NCBI RefSeq assembly: GCF_028583425.1 | Contig: NC_072798.1 | Span: 9,240,501 to 9,304,500, forward strand | Length of the DNA stretch: 64,000 nt | Direction of reading: 5' to 3' | Source of the DNA: Eublepharis macularius | Taxonomy: Eukaryota > Chordata > Lepidosauria > Squamata > Eublepharidae | Part shown: positions 61,201 through 63,774 of the stretch, one piece after another | How the letters are laid out: every line of letters starts with the position of its first letter | How positions within the stretch are numbered: the stretch's first letter is position 1 | Made by a program: the position numbers and the translations under genes | The notes under the pieces: model-generated | Seen by the model: the letters and a program-made list of their open reading frames with translations, nothing else | What the model was told of the DNA's origin: nothing | The model's database searches: none

Positions 61201-63774
61201 TTGGTCTGAGACATTCCTGGAAATTTGGGGGTGGAGTCTGGGGAGGCAAGATTTGGGAAGGGCAGGGCTCATTTCGAGGGGGAACACACAGGAACACAGT
61301 TCCAGTAGTTCCCCAAAGAGGTCACATGTCAGATGGCCCCGCCCACATGACTCTCGGCCATTTGGGGCCCGTTTCAGCTTGGATTGAGGCCGAAATGGCC
61401 CGGATTGGGCCTCTAACGGGTGGTGGATCACTCTCCTGCTCAGCAGCGGCGTGATCCTGACCATTTTGGGCTACTTTTTGGGCATTTTCAGCCCCTTTTT
61501 GCCATTTTGGGCCCAATTTCGGTCCTGAACGGCCAGGATTGGGTCCAAAACAGCCAGGATAGGTGATGTTGAGGGTGTGGCATATGCAAATCAGTTATGC
61601 TAATGACACATTTCCAGTGAGGTCAAGGGGTGTGGCATATGCGAATGGGTTATGCTAATGAGTTCCTCCAGCTCTTTTTCTACAAAATGACCCCTGGGGA
61701 AGGGGTTCAGTGGTGTATAATGACACTCTCAAAAAAAGACAGTTAGTAACCCTGCCTTTCATAATGTCTAGCTTGGACTTCAGGTGGGGCAGACAGGAAA
61801 GTCTAAGTGAAGCCCATAGGATCTCCCAAGTTCTCTCCAGGAGTAGTGTAAACACTTGCTATGGGTAACACTACGGGTAGAGTTTTTGGGCACCATGGGC
61901 ATTCATCTCAAAGTCTCAATTAAACTGTGCTATGCAAGAGGAAAATGAGGTTGCCAGTTCCATGGGTGGAAACTGGGGAAGGGTAGGACTTCGGTGAGGT
62001 ACAATTCCAGAATCTACCTTCCAAAGCAGACATTTTCTCCAGGGGAACTGACCTCTGTGGCCTGGAGATCAGTAGTAATTCCAGGAGCTCTCCGGCCACT
62101 GCTTGGAGAATGGCAACTCACCAGTCTATCAGCTCCAGATTTTCTTTCCCATTACCCACTACTACGTGAGATATTTTAACAGGCGATGTCAGGAATTGAA
62201 CTGGAGGCCTTCTGTAGGTGAAGCTGTGGCCCTGCTACTAAGCCATGGCCTTCCACGCATCCCTGCCAGGATAATAAGACATCACAGAAAACTTCTCCCT
62301 TAGCACCTATAGAGCCGAAACAGACGTGACGAGATACTTAGGTTCAACTCATGTTCTCTTACAAAGTGTAGGCGTCCTTGCAGCTTAAAGTTTAGCATTT
62401 ACAGAGCAGCAGGGAGGGAAGTGCAGGCGTGGGGTGCCTTTCTTCCCGCTCTCGAGGTGCATCGCAGCATTTTCCCTTCCCCACTTACACGGAGTATCGC
62501 TTCATCCCCCCCCCCCCAGCCTGGCCCCTGCAGAGTGATGCCTGGCTGCACTGGGAGAGCCGGGAGGAAAGGCGCCCAGAGCATCTCCCCCCCTTGCTCG
62601 CCTGGCTCCTGCCCAAAGCCACATGGCCCAGAGCTGCATAGCCCAGCATGCTCTGTCTTTACCCTGATCGCACAGACTGTTGCTCCACCCACCCCTTGCC
62701 CAGCCCCTGCAGAGCGACGGCAAGCTATGCAGCTCTGAGCCGCGCAACTTCAGGTGGGGGCTAGGCGAGCAAGGGGGGGAGATGCAGCAGTGCTCTGGGC
62801 ACCTTTCCTCCTGCTCTCCCCGGGCAGCCTGCCGTCGCTCTGCAGTGGCTGGGCGAGGGCATCGCTGCATCTTCCCCCTCACTCGCCTGGCCCCCACCTG
62901 AAGCTGCACGACTCAGAGCTGCATAAACTCTAAGCTGCAAGGACGCCTATACTTCCCGACAAACCTTGAGGTAAGAGAACACGAGTTGAACCTAGGTATC
63001 TCGTCACGTCTGTTTCGGCTCTTAGACACTCAGCTCCTTGGAAGAAGTCTCAAATGCAGCTTAGATGGCAATGGAGGAGGCCACATGGGAAAGGGATCTG
63101 TTCTGATCACAGGATTCAATCCGTGGTGCTTTAGATTAGCTTGATTGTCAGCCGTTCTGGAACCTGATGAGCTGTCGGGATGTTGCGAACACAAATATTT
63201 CTAAAATTCTTAAGAAAAGCAACCCCCTCCCTTTCCGCCTCACATTGTTTAACTCCATTAACCTCTCTTTGTTATTTTGAAATGTTTGTTTATTCTTTGA
63301 ATATGTTTTAGAATGATTCATCTCATCTCTGGAGGAGACTTCAAAGCATACTGTTAGTGGTGTATTAAAAACGGACAAGCTTGAAGCTGTGGGGAGAACT
63401 TCCTGCCTGTTCGCTCCTTCTTGTATTATCCCAGTTGCCAACTCTGGGTCAGGAAATTCCTGGAGATTTGGGGGTGGAGCCTGAAAAGGGAGGAGTTTGG
63501 GAAGGGGAGAGAACTCAGCACGCCTATGATGCCATACAGTCCATTCTCCAAAGCAGCCGTTTTCTCCAGGGGGATTTATCTCTGTCGACTGGAATCAGCT
63601 GTAATTCCTGGAGAACTCCAAATCCTACCTGGAGGTTGGCAATCCAAACTATTACAAAGACTATTACAATAAACTATTGCAAAGGGCTTCTGCAAAAAAA
63701 TAAAGATATGCTCTCTGAACATCACTTACCAGCCTCTGCAAAAACCGGGCTTGTCTGGGGACTCTGCGGGCAAC
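18905..63774 (-). CDS. ITIH5: ITIH5, inter-alpha-trypsin inhibitor heavy chain 5 (exons 2-14; exon 1 outside window)
   Basis: Secreted extracellular-matrix protein of the inter-alpha-trypsin inhibitor heavy-chain family; family members bind hyaluronan and stabilise the matrix. Thirteen minus-strand exons join in phase to 2739 nt, 912 residues plus TAA (human protein about 940, the difference being mostly exon 1). Numbering from the first residue of exon 2: VIT domain about 20-240, VWA domain about 264-445, linker to about 649, processing motif D652-P653-H654-F655, heavy-chain C-terminal domain to 912. MIDAS residues D271, S273, S275, T342 and D377 are present. Likely N-glycosylation sequons include NFT (exon 3), NNT (exon 9), NGS and NHT (exon 10), NVT (exon 13), NLT and NET (exon 14). 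ITIH5 rather than ITIH1-4 is chosen from recalled human sequence: the C-terminal stretch [12 protein letters not shown] and the exon 13 stretch GAPAPPNG match ITIH5. In human, ITIH2 lies upstream and SFMBT2 downstream; neither is seen here. Confidence 0.96.
19345..19740 (+). repeat. Sauria-type tRNA SINE flanked by 50-bp direct repeats
   Basis: SINE at about 19394-19690: A-box-like GCGCAGAGTGGTAAGCTGCA, B-box-like GAGTTCGATCC, body GTAAAGTGTAGATGACTGGG, and tail CTACCTTTACCTTTTACC as in Bov-B-tailed Sauria SINEs. The flanks 19345-19394 and 19686-19735 (CCTGGGGAGGATTGGAG...) are about 85% identical. In ITIH5 intron 13. Confidence 0.8.
19741..20816. other. Intron 13, remainder
   Basis: Between the SINE and exon 13. 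Mostly unique or too decayed to name; a SINE-like tail (CCTAGCCAGCTTTACAAGGC) near 20195-20290. No exon seen. Confidence 0.5.
20817..21194 (-). CDS. ITIH5: ITIH5 exon 13 (heavy-chain C-terminal domain)
   Basis: 378 nt encoding [40 protein letters not shown], a core with [20 protein letters not shown], and [20 protein letters not shown] to [17 protein letters not shown] and FVILIH.YK.PAP are shared with human ITIH5 and separate it from ITIH1-4. One NVT sequon. Acceptor ttgtcctttaag; donor CTAG|GTAAGT. Confidence 0.96.
21236..21458 (+). repeat. 5S-rRNA-derived SINE
   Basis: Best copy in the window: GCCTGATCTCATCAGATTTC, GGAGCTAAGCAGGGTCGGCC, TTGGTTAGTAATTGGATGGG correspond to the 3' half of 5S rRNA, followed by GGCAAACCACCTC and GTCGCCATAAG tail. 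In intron 12. Confidence 0.85.
21478..21668 (+). repeat. CR1 LINE 3' end
   Basis: GGAATTTTCTTCCAGGCCAG, then GACTAGATGACCTTTGGGGT and TTCTATATTTCTATG, the typical CR1 3' UTR and terminal octamer-like repeats. Confidence 0.8.
21880..22575 (+). repeat. CR1-type LINE, C-terminal reverse-transcriptase fragment
   Basis: Translation contains [60 protein letters not shown], and in a shifted frame [19 protein letters not shown]: the end of the CR1 ORF2. The 3' end is GTTGGACTAGAAGCTCTGTA then TTCTGTGATTCTGTG. Frameshift near 22280, so dead. In intron 12. Confidence 0.88.
22896..23215. repeat. Dispersed repeat hosting a Harbinger-like fold-back
   Basis: Host repeat: CCGAAGGCTTTCACGGCCGG, TGACATTTCACCAGCAGCTG, continuing GTGTCACAGTGTGGACACTG. 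Inserted at 23053-23170 is a fold-back GGGCCAAGCTACACATGACG ... GTAGCTTGGCCC flanked by TCA/TTA, which fits a 3-bp PIF/Harbinger-type target. The host reads continuously across the insertion. Confidence 0.8.
23385..23475. repeat. Fold-back family B1, one arm
   Basis: GCGCGAGAAGACGCTGTCTT ... CAGGTAAGACGTGTGGAAAC matches the right arm of the elements at 2078 and 9408. The left arm is missing. Confidence 0.6.
23725..23945 (-). repeat. tRNA-derived SINE fragment
   Basis: Minus-oriented head (AGTGTAGCAGTTGAAGTGTC) with decayed body CAAGGTCACCTGGAAC. Confidence 0.5.
23966..24413 (+). repeat. hAT-like MITE family A, full copy
   Basis: CAGGGCTCATTTC to GAAATGACCCCTG with perfect 8-bp target duplication CTTACTGT at 23958-23965 and 24414-24421. 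It ends 69 bp from ITIH5 exon 12. Confidence 0.93.
24483..24599 (-). CDS. ITIH5: ITIH5 exon 12 (DPHF processing motif)
   Basis: 117 nt encoding [20 protein letters not shown] then [18 protein letters not shown]. In heavy chains H1-H3 the chain is cut between Asp and Pro of DPHF, and the new C-terminal Asp is esterified to chondroitin sulfate and then moved to hyaluronan; the motif is intact here, though this chemistry is less well established for H5. [11 protein letters not shown] matches human ITIH5. Acceptor gatttttcctcag; donor TCTG|GTACGA, a moderate match to consensus. Confidence 0.96.
24600..25828. other. Intron 11, no repeat recognised
   Basis: AT-rich, apparently unique; the least repeat-laden large intron here. 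No extra exon seen. Confidence 0.5.
25829..25882 (-). CDS. ITIH5: ITIH5 exon 11 (linker, 17 full codons)
   Basis: A 54-nt exon encoding [17 protein letters not shown] between two split Gly/Ala codons. RIK.SKTS matches the human sequence immediately before the Asp-Pro-His-Phe motif. Acceptor gcacatttag, donor GTAAGT. Phase (2 nt in, 1 nt out) fits exons 10 and 12 exactly, which makes this very short exon secure. Confidence 0.92.
25992..26225 (-). repeat. CR1 LINE 3' end
   Basis: Minus-oriented: AGAAACATAGAGCTGGAAGG and CCAATCTGGCCTGGAAGAAA are the complement of the CR1 3' UTR at 21478-21668. In intron 10. Confidence 0.8.
26662..27151 (+). repeat. hAT-like MITE family A, full copy
   Basis: CAGGGCTCATTTTGAGGGG to AAATGACCCCTG; flanks CTAGTGTC (26654-26661) and CTCGTGTC (27152-27159) match 7 of 8. 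Has extra copies of the inner AGCCAGGATCGGGCC block, making it the longest copy. In intron 10. Confidence 0.9.
27160..27702. other. Intron 10, remainder
   Basis: No repeat or extra exon recognised; short open frames lack resemblance. Confidence 0.4.
27703..28262 (-). CDS. ITIH5: ITIH5 exon 10 (post-VWA segment)
   Basis: 560 nt, the largest exon. It encodes [60 protein letters not shown], then an acidic variable stretch, [20 protein letters not shown] and [16 protein letters not shown], before a Gly/Pro-rich linker. [30 protein letters not shown] and PFT are shared with human ITIH5. Sequons NGS and NHT are present. The variable stretch and linker differ from human in length and sequence, as expected for the least constrained part of the family. 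Acceptor ttctcctatacag; donor TCAG|GTAAGG. Confidence 0.96.
28337..28553. repeat. Short TIR repeat, family H
   Basis: TAGGGTTGCCAACCTCCAGG to GGAGCTGGCAACACT, in intron 9, 75 bp from exon 10. Confidence 0.75.
28775..29215. repeat. hAT-like element (GGAGTCTCCAAAC end)
   Basis: Shares GCTTGCAGGAACCTTTGGAA, CTGCTTAACAGGATGCCTTT and AGCTCTGCTGGGTAAAAGC with 47203-47960. Intron 9. Confidence 0.65.
29320..29775 (+). repeat. 5S-type SINE split by a hAT-like MITE
   Basis: SINE halves (GCCAAGCAGGGTCAGCCTGG; GCAATGGCAAACCACCTCTG) flank an element at 29384-29643 with ends CAGGGCTTTTTTTC / GAAAAAAAGCCCTG and a perfect target duplication GATGTGAG (29376-29383, 29644-29651). The duplicated bases are SINE sequence (TTGGATGTGAGACC), which proves the insertion order. 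The MITE has a long internal palindrome (TGATCTCCAGACAGAGGGGA). Confidence 0.92.
29960..30090. repeat. Family J repeat fragment
   Basis: CTTGCAGCACCTTAAAGTCT and GCCCGCTTCTTCAGATGCAG, the left half of the family J fold-back. A GA-rich tract follows to 30255. Intron 9. Confidence 0.6.
30266..30575 (-). CDS. ITIH5: ITIH5 exon 9 (VWA domain, rest of MIDAS)
   Basis: 310 nt encoding the C-terminal half of the VWA domain: [20 protein letters not shown], then [40 protein letters not shown] and a short tail ending QLKG. It supplies the MIDAS Thr (first residue) and Asp (FLTDG) and two Cys (KFC, ENC). Acceptor gatgtccttctag. The donor consistent with phase and homology is AAAGG|GTTGGT, a weak match to GTRAGT; it joins to give [14 protein letters not shown] as in other heavy chains. 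Read-through stays open for about 12 more codons before a stop. Confidence 0.93.
30826..31005 (+). repeat. 5S-rRNA-derived SINE
   Basis: GGTAAAACCTGATTTCATCA, GAAGCTAAGCAGGGTCTG, then GGCAACGGCAAATCACCTCT. Intron 8. Confidence 0.75.
31285..32084 (-). repeat. L2-type LINE with 3' reverse-transcriptase ORF
   Basis: Longest LINE reading frame in the window (198 codons, 31488-32084, minus). Translation includes [64 protein letters not shown] and [17 protein letters not shown]: the conserved end of L2-clade ORF2. The 3' UTR (31285-31487) contains CCGCCCTGAGCCTGTCTGAC on the minus strand and ends in AATAAAT. 5'-truncated; intron 8. Confidence 0.88.
32318..32535 (+). repeat. 5S-rRNA-derived SINE
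   Basis: CCCTGACTTGGATGGCCCAG, CAATCTTGTCAAATCTCC, AAGCTAAGCAGGGTTGGCCT, and the GGCAATGGCAAACTGCCTGT tail. Intron 8. Confidence 0.8.
33006..33201. repeat. Harbinger-like fold-back element
   Basis: GGGCCAAGCTATAAGTGACA to TTGTCACTTGTAGCTTGGCCC, 196 bp, nearly all palindromic, with 3-bp TTA on both sides (33003-33005, 33202-33204). GGGCC ends and TTA targets fit PIF/Harbinger MITEs. Same family as 23053-23170. Confidence 0.85.
33208..33422. repeat. Family J fold-back
   Basis: Arms AGTAGCACCTTTAAGACTAA ... and the complement TTAGTCTTAAAGGTGCTACT enclose CAGATGCATCTGACGAAGAG. Intron 8. Confidence 0.8.
33646..33786. repeat. Fold-back element family B3, beside exon 8
   Basis: GATTCCGCACTTGTTGGATA ... 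TATCCAACATGTGCGGAAT, with internal inverted GGTGGATTTTTTGTTCC. Related to 49741-49893. Its edge is only 38 nt downstream of the exon 8 donor. Confidence 0.8.
33825..33996 (-). CDS. ITIH5: ITIH5 exon 8 (VWA domain)
   Basis: 172 nt encoding [20 protein letters not shown] then [20 protein letters not shown] and [29 protein letters not shown] is the usual second VWA strand-helix unit. Acceptor tcttatttcag; donor GGAG|GTAATC splits the second Gly so that the MIDAS Thr begins exon 9. The frame stays open past the donor into a fold-back repeat starting 38 nt inside the intron. Intron 7 upstream is the longest in the gene, about 10 kb. Confidence 0.96.
33997..36019. other. Intron 7, part 1
   Basis: Contains a 5S-type SINE at 35590-35790 (TTTTAGAAGCTAAGCAGGGT; GGCAACGGCAAGCCACTTC). 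Otherwise unique or unrecognised. 34260-34320 (GATGCGTTTCGGTCCTAAGG) looks like part of an unnamed repeat. Confidence 0.4.
36020..36439. repeat. Family H element hosting a family J fold-back
   Basis: H ends TAGGGTTGCCAACCTCCAGG (36020) and GAGTTGGCAACCCTA (36439). Family J occupies 36068-36262 with a perfect 8-bp duplication GAATTGCA (36060-36067, 36263-36270). Its arms GATTTGAGTCGATTGGCACC / GGTGCCACTGGACTCATATC are about 75 nt. Confidence 0.92.
36880..37090 (-). repeat. tRNA-derived SINE, second type
   Basis: Minus-oriented head GTAGCACAGTGGTTAAGTGG, with a body matching the plus copy at 42955-43170 (GCTGGGCTGAGAGGAGTGGC reversed). Intron 7. Confidence 0.65.
37375..37525 (+). repeat. L2-type LINE 3' end
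   Basis: TTGTAATCCGCCCTGAGCCT, GGGGAGGGTAGAATAGAAAT, then AATAAATAAATA. Confidence 0.7.
37526..38986. other. Intron 7, part 2, no feature seen
   Basis: Largely unique. Short open frames on both strands (for example 37607-37930, 38124-38495) have no family resemblance. Confidence 0.4.
38987..39165. repeat. Short TIR repeat, family H (reverse, decayed)
   Basis: AAAATTCCTGGAGATTTGGG ... CAGCCATTTTTCTCCAGGGG; terminal inverted repeats eroded. Confidence 0.65.
39322..39860. repeat. MITE family K, long GC-rich copy
   Basis: TAGGGTTGCCATCCCCCTGC to ACCAGGCAACCCTA; flanks TGTTGGAC (39314-39321) and TGTTGGAT (39861-39868) match 7 of 8. The interior is GC-rich with CGTCACTCCCGGAAGTGACG. Several long overlapping open frames here are artefacts of base composition. 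Confidence 0.88.
39869..40221 (+). repeat. Possible solo LTR
   Basis: CCAAT-like motifs (CATTGGTC, CAATCGG, CAATCAG), a TATATATATTG box near 40110, AATAAAG at about 40162 and an end ACTATTTAACA give the promoter-polyA order of a retroviral LTR. No flanking internal retroviral sequence and no clear target duplication found. Intron 7. Confidence 0.35.
40322..40762 (-). repeat. hAT-like MITE family A, reverse copy
   Basis: CAGGGGTCATTTCGTAGAAA to GAAATGAGCCCTG; flanks ACTCTAAC and ACTCTACC match 7 of 8. Confidence 0.9.
40763..41902. other. Intron 7, part 3, no feature seen
   Basis: AT-rich unique sequence; no exon or repeat recognised. Confidence 0.4.
41903..42162. repeat. hAT-like MITE (CAGGGCTTTTTTTC termini)
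   Basis: Same family as 29384-29643; internal palindrome ACAGAGGGGAGTTTAGATTG. Flanks GTTGTATC and GTTGAATC match 7 of 8. Confidence 0.9.
42163..42954. other. Intron 7, part 4, no feature seen
   Basis: Unique-looking. The open frame at 42428-42643 (minus) has no recognisable domain. Confidence 0.35.
42955..43515. repeat. Two SINEs tail to tail around an (AACAAT)n/(AAC)n microsatellite
   Basis: 42955-43170: plus tRNA SINE (TAGCATAGTAGTTAAGTAG; GGTTCGACTCC). 43185-43278: AACAAT then AAC repeats. 43279-43515: minus type D SINE ending at its head ACCACTACACCAAAC. Poly-Asn, poly-Thr and poly-Leu open frames here are microsatellite artefacts. Confidence 0.85.
43516..43985. other. Intron 7, last part
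   Basis: Unique; nothing recognised before exon 7's donor at 43985. Confidence 0.4.
43986..44102 (-). CDS. ITIH5: ITIH5 exon 7 (VWA start, MIDAS DxSxS)
   Basis: 117 nt, phase 0 to 0, 39 residues: [20 protein letters not shown] then [24 protein letters not shown] is the DxSxS part of the metal-ion-dependent adhesion site that opens every active von Willebrand A domain. It differs from recalled human ITIH5 at one residue (N for T near the end), making it one of the best conserved exons. Acceptor cccctgccag; donor CAG|GTGAGG. Confidence 0.97.
44535..45142. repeat. hAT-like MITE family G
   Basis: TAGAGATGGGCACAAATCG to CATGCCCATCTCTA with perfect target duplication CTGCTGAT (44527-44534, 45143-45150). 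Interior has repeated CCCTTTAAACTATCAGCTGG blocks in both orientations. Intron 6. Confidence 0.93.
45315..45580. repeat. Family J fold-back, extended
   Basis: GTCCAGTAGCACTTTAAAAG, then repeated inverted GGAAATCTTGTTGGTCT / GACCAAGATTTCC blocks and TTAAGGTGTTACTGCACTC. It contains one more internal inversion than the other J copies. Intron 6. Confidence 0.75.
45637..45827. repeat. Short TIR repeat, family H (reverse)
   Basis: GGATTGCCAGCTCCAAGCTG to GAGGATGGGAACCCTA. Intron 6. Confidence 0.75.
45828..46327. other. Intron 6, part next to exon 6
   Basis: 45843-45945 has a decayed tRNA-SINE-like block (TTGCATGCAAGACCATTGCT); the rest is unique. Confidence 0.35.
46328..46497 (-). CDS. ITIH5: ITIH5 exon 6 (end of VIT domain)
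   Basis: 170 nt encoding [20 protein letters not shown] through [20 protein letters not shown] to [26 protein letters not shown] is the heavy-chain signature between the VIT and VWA domains. Acceptor tttcctccacag; donor CAG|GTAGGG, leaving phase 0. The sequence PPSTVI matches human ITIH5 at the same point. Confidence 0.96.
46585..47172 (+). repeat. L2-type LINE 3' fragment
   Basis: Translation [20 protein letters not shown] and the downstream AAGACCGAGATGTTCCGCCA parallel 31488-32084. Ends CCACTTGTGGGGAGGGCGGG, then ATAATAAACAAACAAACA. Intron 5. Confidence 0.8.
47203..47960. repeat. hAT-like element split by a tRNA SINE
   Basis: Ends AGGTGTCCCCAACCTTTT and TTGGAGACCCCTA. Type D SINE at about 47407-47668 (minus; head ACCACTACACCAAACTGG) sits between AAACTCT and GCTTAACAGGATGCC, which are contiguous in the copy at 28775-29215. 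Confidence 0.8.
48096..48527 (+). repeat. hAT-like MITE family A, full copy
   Basis: CAGGGCTCATTTGAGGGGGA to GAAATGACCCCTG; flanks TTTATAAG and CTTATAAG match 7 of 8. Intron 5. Confidence 0.9.
48528..49205. other. Intron 5, unique stretch
   Basis: No repeat or exon recognised. Confidence 0.4.
49206..49460 (-). repeat. tRNA-derived SINE
   Basis: Minus: head TGGTGTAGTGGTTAGCATGT, B box GTTCAAATCC, body AAGGTCACTCAGCAAGC, and TTTATTTACTT at the tail. Confidence 0.7.
49640..50012. repeat. Family J repeat split by a B3 fold-back
   Basis: J halves: AGTCCAGTAGCACCTATAAG (49706) and TTCGTGGTAGAGTGTGAGCT onward (49897), ending GTGCCACTGGACTCAAATCC. Inserted 49741-49893: GTGATTCCACACACGTTGGA ... CCAACGTGTGTGGAATCA. 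Intron 5. Confidence 0.8.
50013..50996. other. Intron 5, mostly unique
   Basis: Includes a copy of the 88-bp unit type near 50700-50810 (AATGAAGCTGCTTTATTCTG). No exon seen. Confidence 0.4.
50997..51342. repeat. MITE family K
   Basis: TAGAGATCCCAGATCCCCCA to CATGGCAACCCTA. Flanks GGCTCAAG and GGGTCAGG match 6 of 8. Contains GATGACATCACTTCCCAGAA. Confidence 0.75.
51727..52533. repeat. Family H element split by a LINE fragment
   Basis: H left part GGATGGGGTTGACAATCTCC to about 51905 and right part GAATTTCCCACTCCGGAGTT, GGCAACCCTA to 52533. Between them, about 51911-52500, is a minus-oriented LINE-like 3' region (CCATTTATTTATTTGTTATT start; CTATTCCATAAGGTGGGGTC; GGGCTTTGTATGTGATCTAC). Confidence 0.65.
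52534..53057. other. Intron 5, unique stretch
   Basis: AT-rich; no exon or repeat recognised. Confidence 0.35.
53058..53259. repeat. Fold-back element (GAGCCAAGC ends)
   Basis: GAGCCAAGCTACAAGTGACG ... CGTCACTTGTAGCTTGGCTC. Inner arms CCTCAAGTTTTGATGGGAAA are shared with 15106-15335, outer ends with 33006-33201. Arms nearly perfect over about 85 nt. Confidence 0.88.
53260..53878. other. Intron 5, part next to exon 5
   Basis: Unique. The open frame at 53235-53591 (minus) has no family resemblance and begins in the fold-back. Confidence 0.4.
53879..54129 (-). CDS. ITIH5: ITIH5 exon 5 (VIT domain)
   Basis: 251 nt encoding [20 protein letters not shown] through [20 protein letters not shown] and [18 protein letters not shown], ending in a Gly/Ser/Arg-rich tail. 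[11 protein letters not shown] and RPQQL are VIT hallmarks shared with human ITIH5. Acceptor ttcacttggcag; donor GAAG|GTGAGT. The frame stays open upstream of the acceptor, which is intron read-through. Confidence 0.95.
54300..54545 (+). repeat. tRNA-derived SINE (type D)
   Basis: Only plus-oriented type D copy: head TTTGGCGCAGTGGTTAAGAG, B-box-like GGTTAGATTCC, then CAGCTGGGTGACCTTGGAAC and tail GGTATATAAATTGAATGTTA. Intron 4. Confidence 0.8.
54546..55872. other. Intron 4, remainder
   Basis: Decayed SINE pieces at 54556-54710 and 55190-55345. 54870-55075 carries the 88-bp unit sequence continuing into GCGGATTGAACCTGGGACCT, apparently the fuller parent repeat. No extra exon seen. Confidence 0.45.
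55873..55974 (-). CDS. ITIH5: ITIH5 exon 4 (VIT domain, divergent)
   Basis: 102 nt, entered after a split Met codon and ending in GG of a split Gly codon; acceptor catgcctccag, donor GTAGAT. It encodes [20 protein letters not shown] and continues with [12 protein letters not shown]. The first half matches the human segment (IGDKVYQGEI). The second half is His/Arg-rich where human is Lys/Glu-rich with a glycosylation sequon, so conservation drops sharply inside the exon. Reading frame and splice sites are intact, so this looks like lineage divergence rather than damage. Confidence 0.85.
55975..56921. other. Intron 3, part 1
   Basis: 56580-56660 is one diverged 88-bp-type unit (GCATGAAGCTGCCTTATCTC). 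The rest is unique. Confidence 0.4.
56922..57281. repeat. MITE family K
   Basis: TAGAGATGCCAACCTCCTGG to GCTGGCAACCCTA; flanks CTTTGCCC (56914-56921) and CTTTGCTC (57282-57289) match 7 of 8. Intron 3. Confidence 0.88.
57557..57952. repeat. 33-bp minisatellite, 12 copies
   Basis: Unit CTGTGGGGTGGTTGTGTTCC plus CTTTTTGATTAGC, starting at 57557 and repeating every 33 bp to 57952. Copies are almost identical; unit 11 has GTGTGG for GTGGGG and unit 12 has one C-to-T change. Because 33 is a multiple of three, the array is open in several frames on both strands and gives false 226- and 234-codon reading frames. It starts 196 nt downstream of the exon 3 donor in the ITIH5 transcript. Confidence 0.98.
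58149..58312 (-). CDS. ITIH5: ITIH5 exon 3 (start of VIT domain)
   Basis: 164 nt encoding [20 protein letters not shown] through AFITNFTM: the first half of the VIT (vault protein inter-alpha-trypsin) domain, with one Cys (ISC) and an NFT sequon. The acceptor ctattccaacag follows a modest pyrimidine tract. The donor is ACCAT|GTAGGT, so the last Met codon is split 2+1 with exon 4. A second AG lies 7 nt downstream (aaaccag), but using it would lose residues shared with human ITIH5 and break the phase. Confidence 0.94.
58313..59204. other. Intron 2, part 1
   Basis: 58410-58700 has AATAAAG on the minus strand (near 58455) and CCAAT-like boxes; it might be a reversed LTR remnant, poorly supported. 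The rest is unique. Confidence 0.35.
59205..59580 (-). repeat. 5S-type SINE (minus) interrupted by another repeat
   Basis: Tail GCCATCAAGTCACAACTGAC ... CATTGCCTGG at the left and 5S-like head TAGCTTCCGAGATCTAACGA at 59513 on the right. Between them, about 59352-59500, is AACATAAGCAAAGCCATGTT, GGATCAGGCCAGTGGCCCAT, a separate common repeat. Confidence 0.7.
59731..60108 (-). repeat. Bov-B (RTE) LINE 3' fragment
   Basis: Minus frame of 99 codons: [60 protein letters not shown] and [15 protein letters not shown], the C-terminus of the Bov-B ORF. The left end reads GTTGTCAAGTCGCCTCCGAC. 5'-truncated. Intron 2. Confidence 0.85.
60109..60570. other. Intron 2, unique stretch
   Basis: AT-rich; nothing recognised. 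Confidence 0.4.
60571..61125 (-). repeat. tRNA SINE split by a family K MITE
   Basis: SINE parts 60571-60634 and 60988-61125 (minus head GCATGGTGTAGTGGTTAGAG). MITE 60635-60987: TAGGGTAGCCAGGTTCC ... AAATCTA; flanks ACCCTGTT (60627-60634) and ACCCTGTC (60988-60995) match 7 of 8. Confidence 0.85.
61205..61740. repeat. Family H fragment hosting a family A MITE
   Basis: Family A element 61263-61696 (CAGGGCTCATTTCGAGGGGG to AAATGACCCCTG) with perfect target duplication GGGAAGGG (61255-61262, 61697-61704), inside an H-like copy (GAGACATTCCTGGAAATTTG ... TTCAGTGGTGTATAATGAC). Confidence 0.92.
61741..62311. other. Intron 2, part with decayed repeats
   Basis: 61948-62118 is a decayed H element (GAGGTTGCCAGTTCCATGGG ... 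GGAGAATGGCAACTC). 62180-62260 has the SINE-like GGAATTGAACTGGAGGCCTT. Confidence 0.5.
62312..63021. repeat. Large fold-back element with GC-rich loop
   Basis: Arms of about 85 nt: GAGCCGAAACAGACGTGACG at the left and CGTCACGTCTGTTTCGGCTC at the right, each including GAGATAC, TTGAACC/GGTTCAA and GCAAGGACGCCTA. The loop (62400-62930) is GC-rich with its own inverted blocks (GCTCTGAGCCGCGCAACTTC; GAAGCTGCACGACTCAGAGC). Overlapping open frames in the loop are not convincing genes. Intron 2. Confidence 0.88.
63022..63431. other. Intron 2, unique stretch
   Basis: No repeat or exon recognised. Confidence 0.4.
63432..63648. repeat. Short TIR repeat, family H (reverse)
   Basis: AGTTGCCAACTCTGGGTCAG to CTGGAGGTTGGCAATCC. 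It ends 81 bp from exon 2. Confidence 0.75.
63730..63774 (-). CDS. ITIH5: ITIH5 exon 2 (15 codons)
   Basis: A 45-nt exon, phase 0 at both ends, encoding [15 protein letters not shown], which aligns residue for residue with the human segment before the VIT domain (identical at RVPRQ and LQRL). Acceptor ttctctag, donor GTAAGT, both strong. It probably holds basic residues of the propeptide following the signal peptide. It is too short to find as an open frame and was found by extending upstream from exon 3. Confidence 0.9.

Noticed and set aside
62421..62909. Several 70-135 codon GC-rich frames
   Set aside because: Inside the loop of a fold-back element, overlapping on both strands, no recognisable domain.
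18905..63774. ITIH1, ITIH2, ITIH3 or ITIH4 as the identity
   Set aside because: The exon 13-14 sequence ([26 protein letters not shown]) follows ITIH5; the other paralogues as recalled differ strongly here.
18905..63774. Processed or decayed ITIH5 pseudogene
   Set aside because: Introns are present, all frames are open, splice sites are intact and the MIDAS and DPHF residues are kept.
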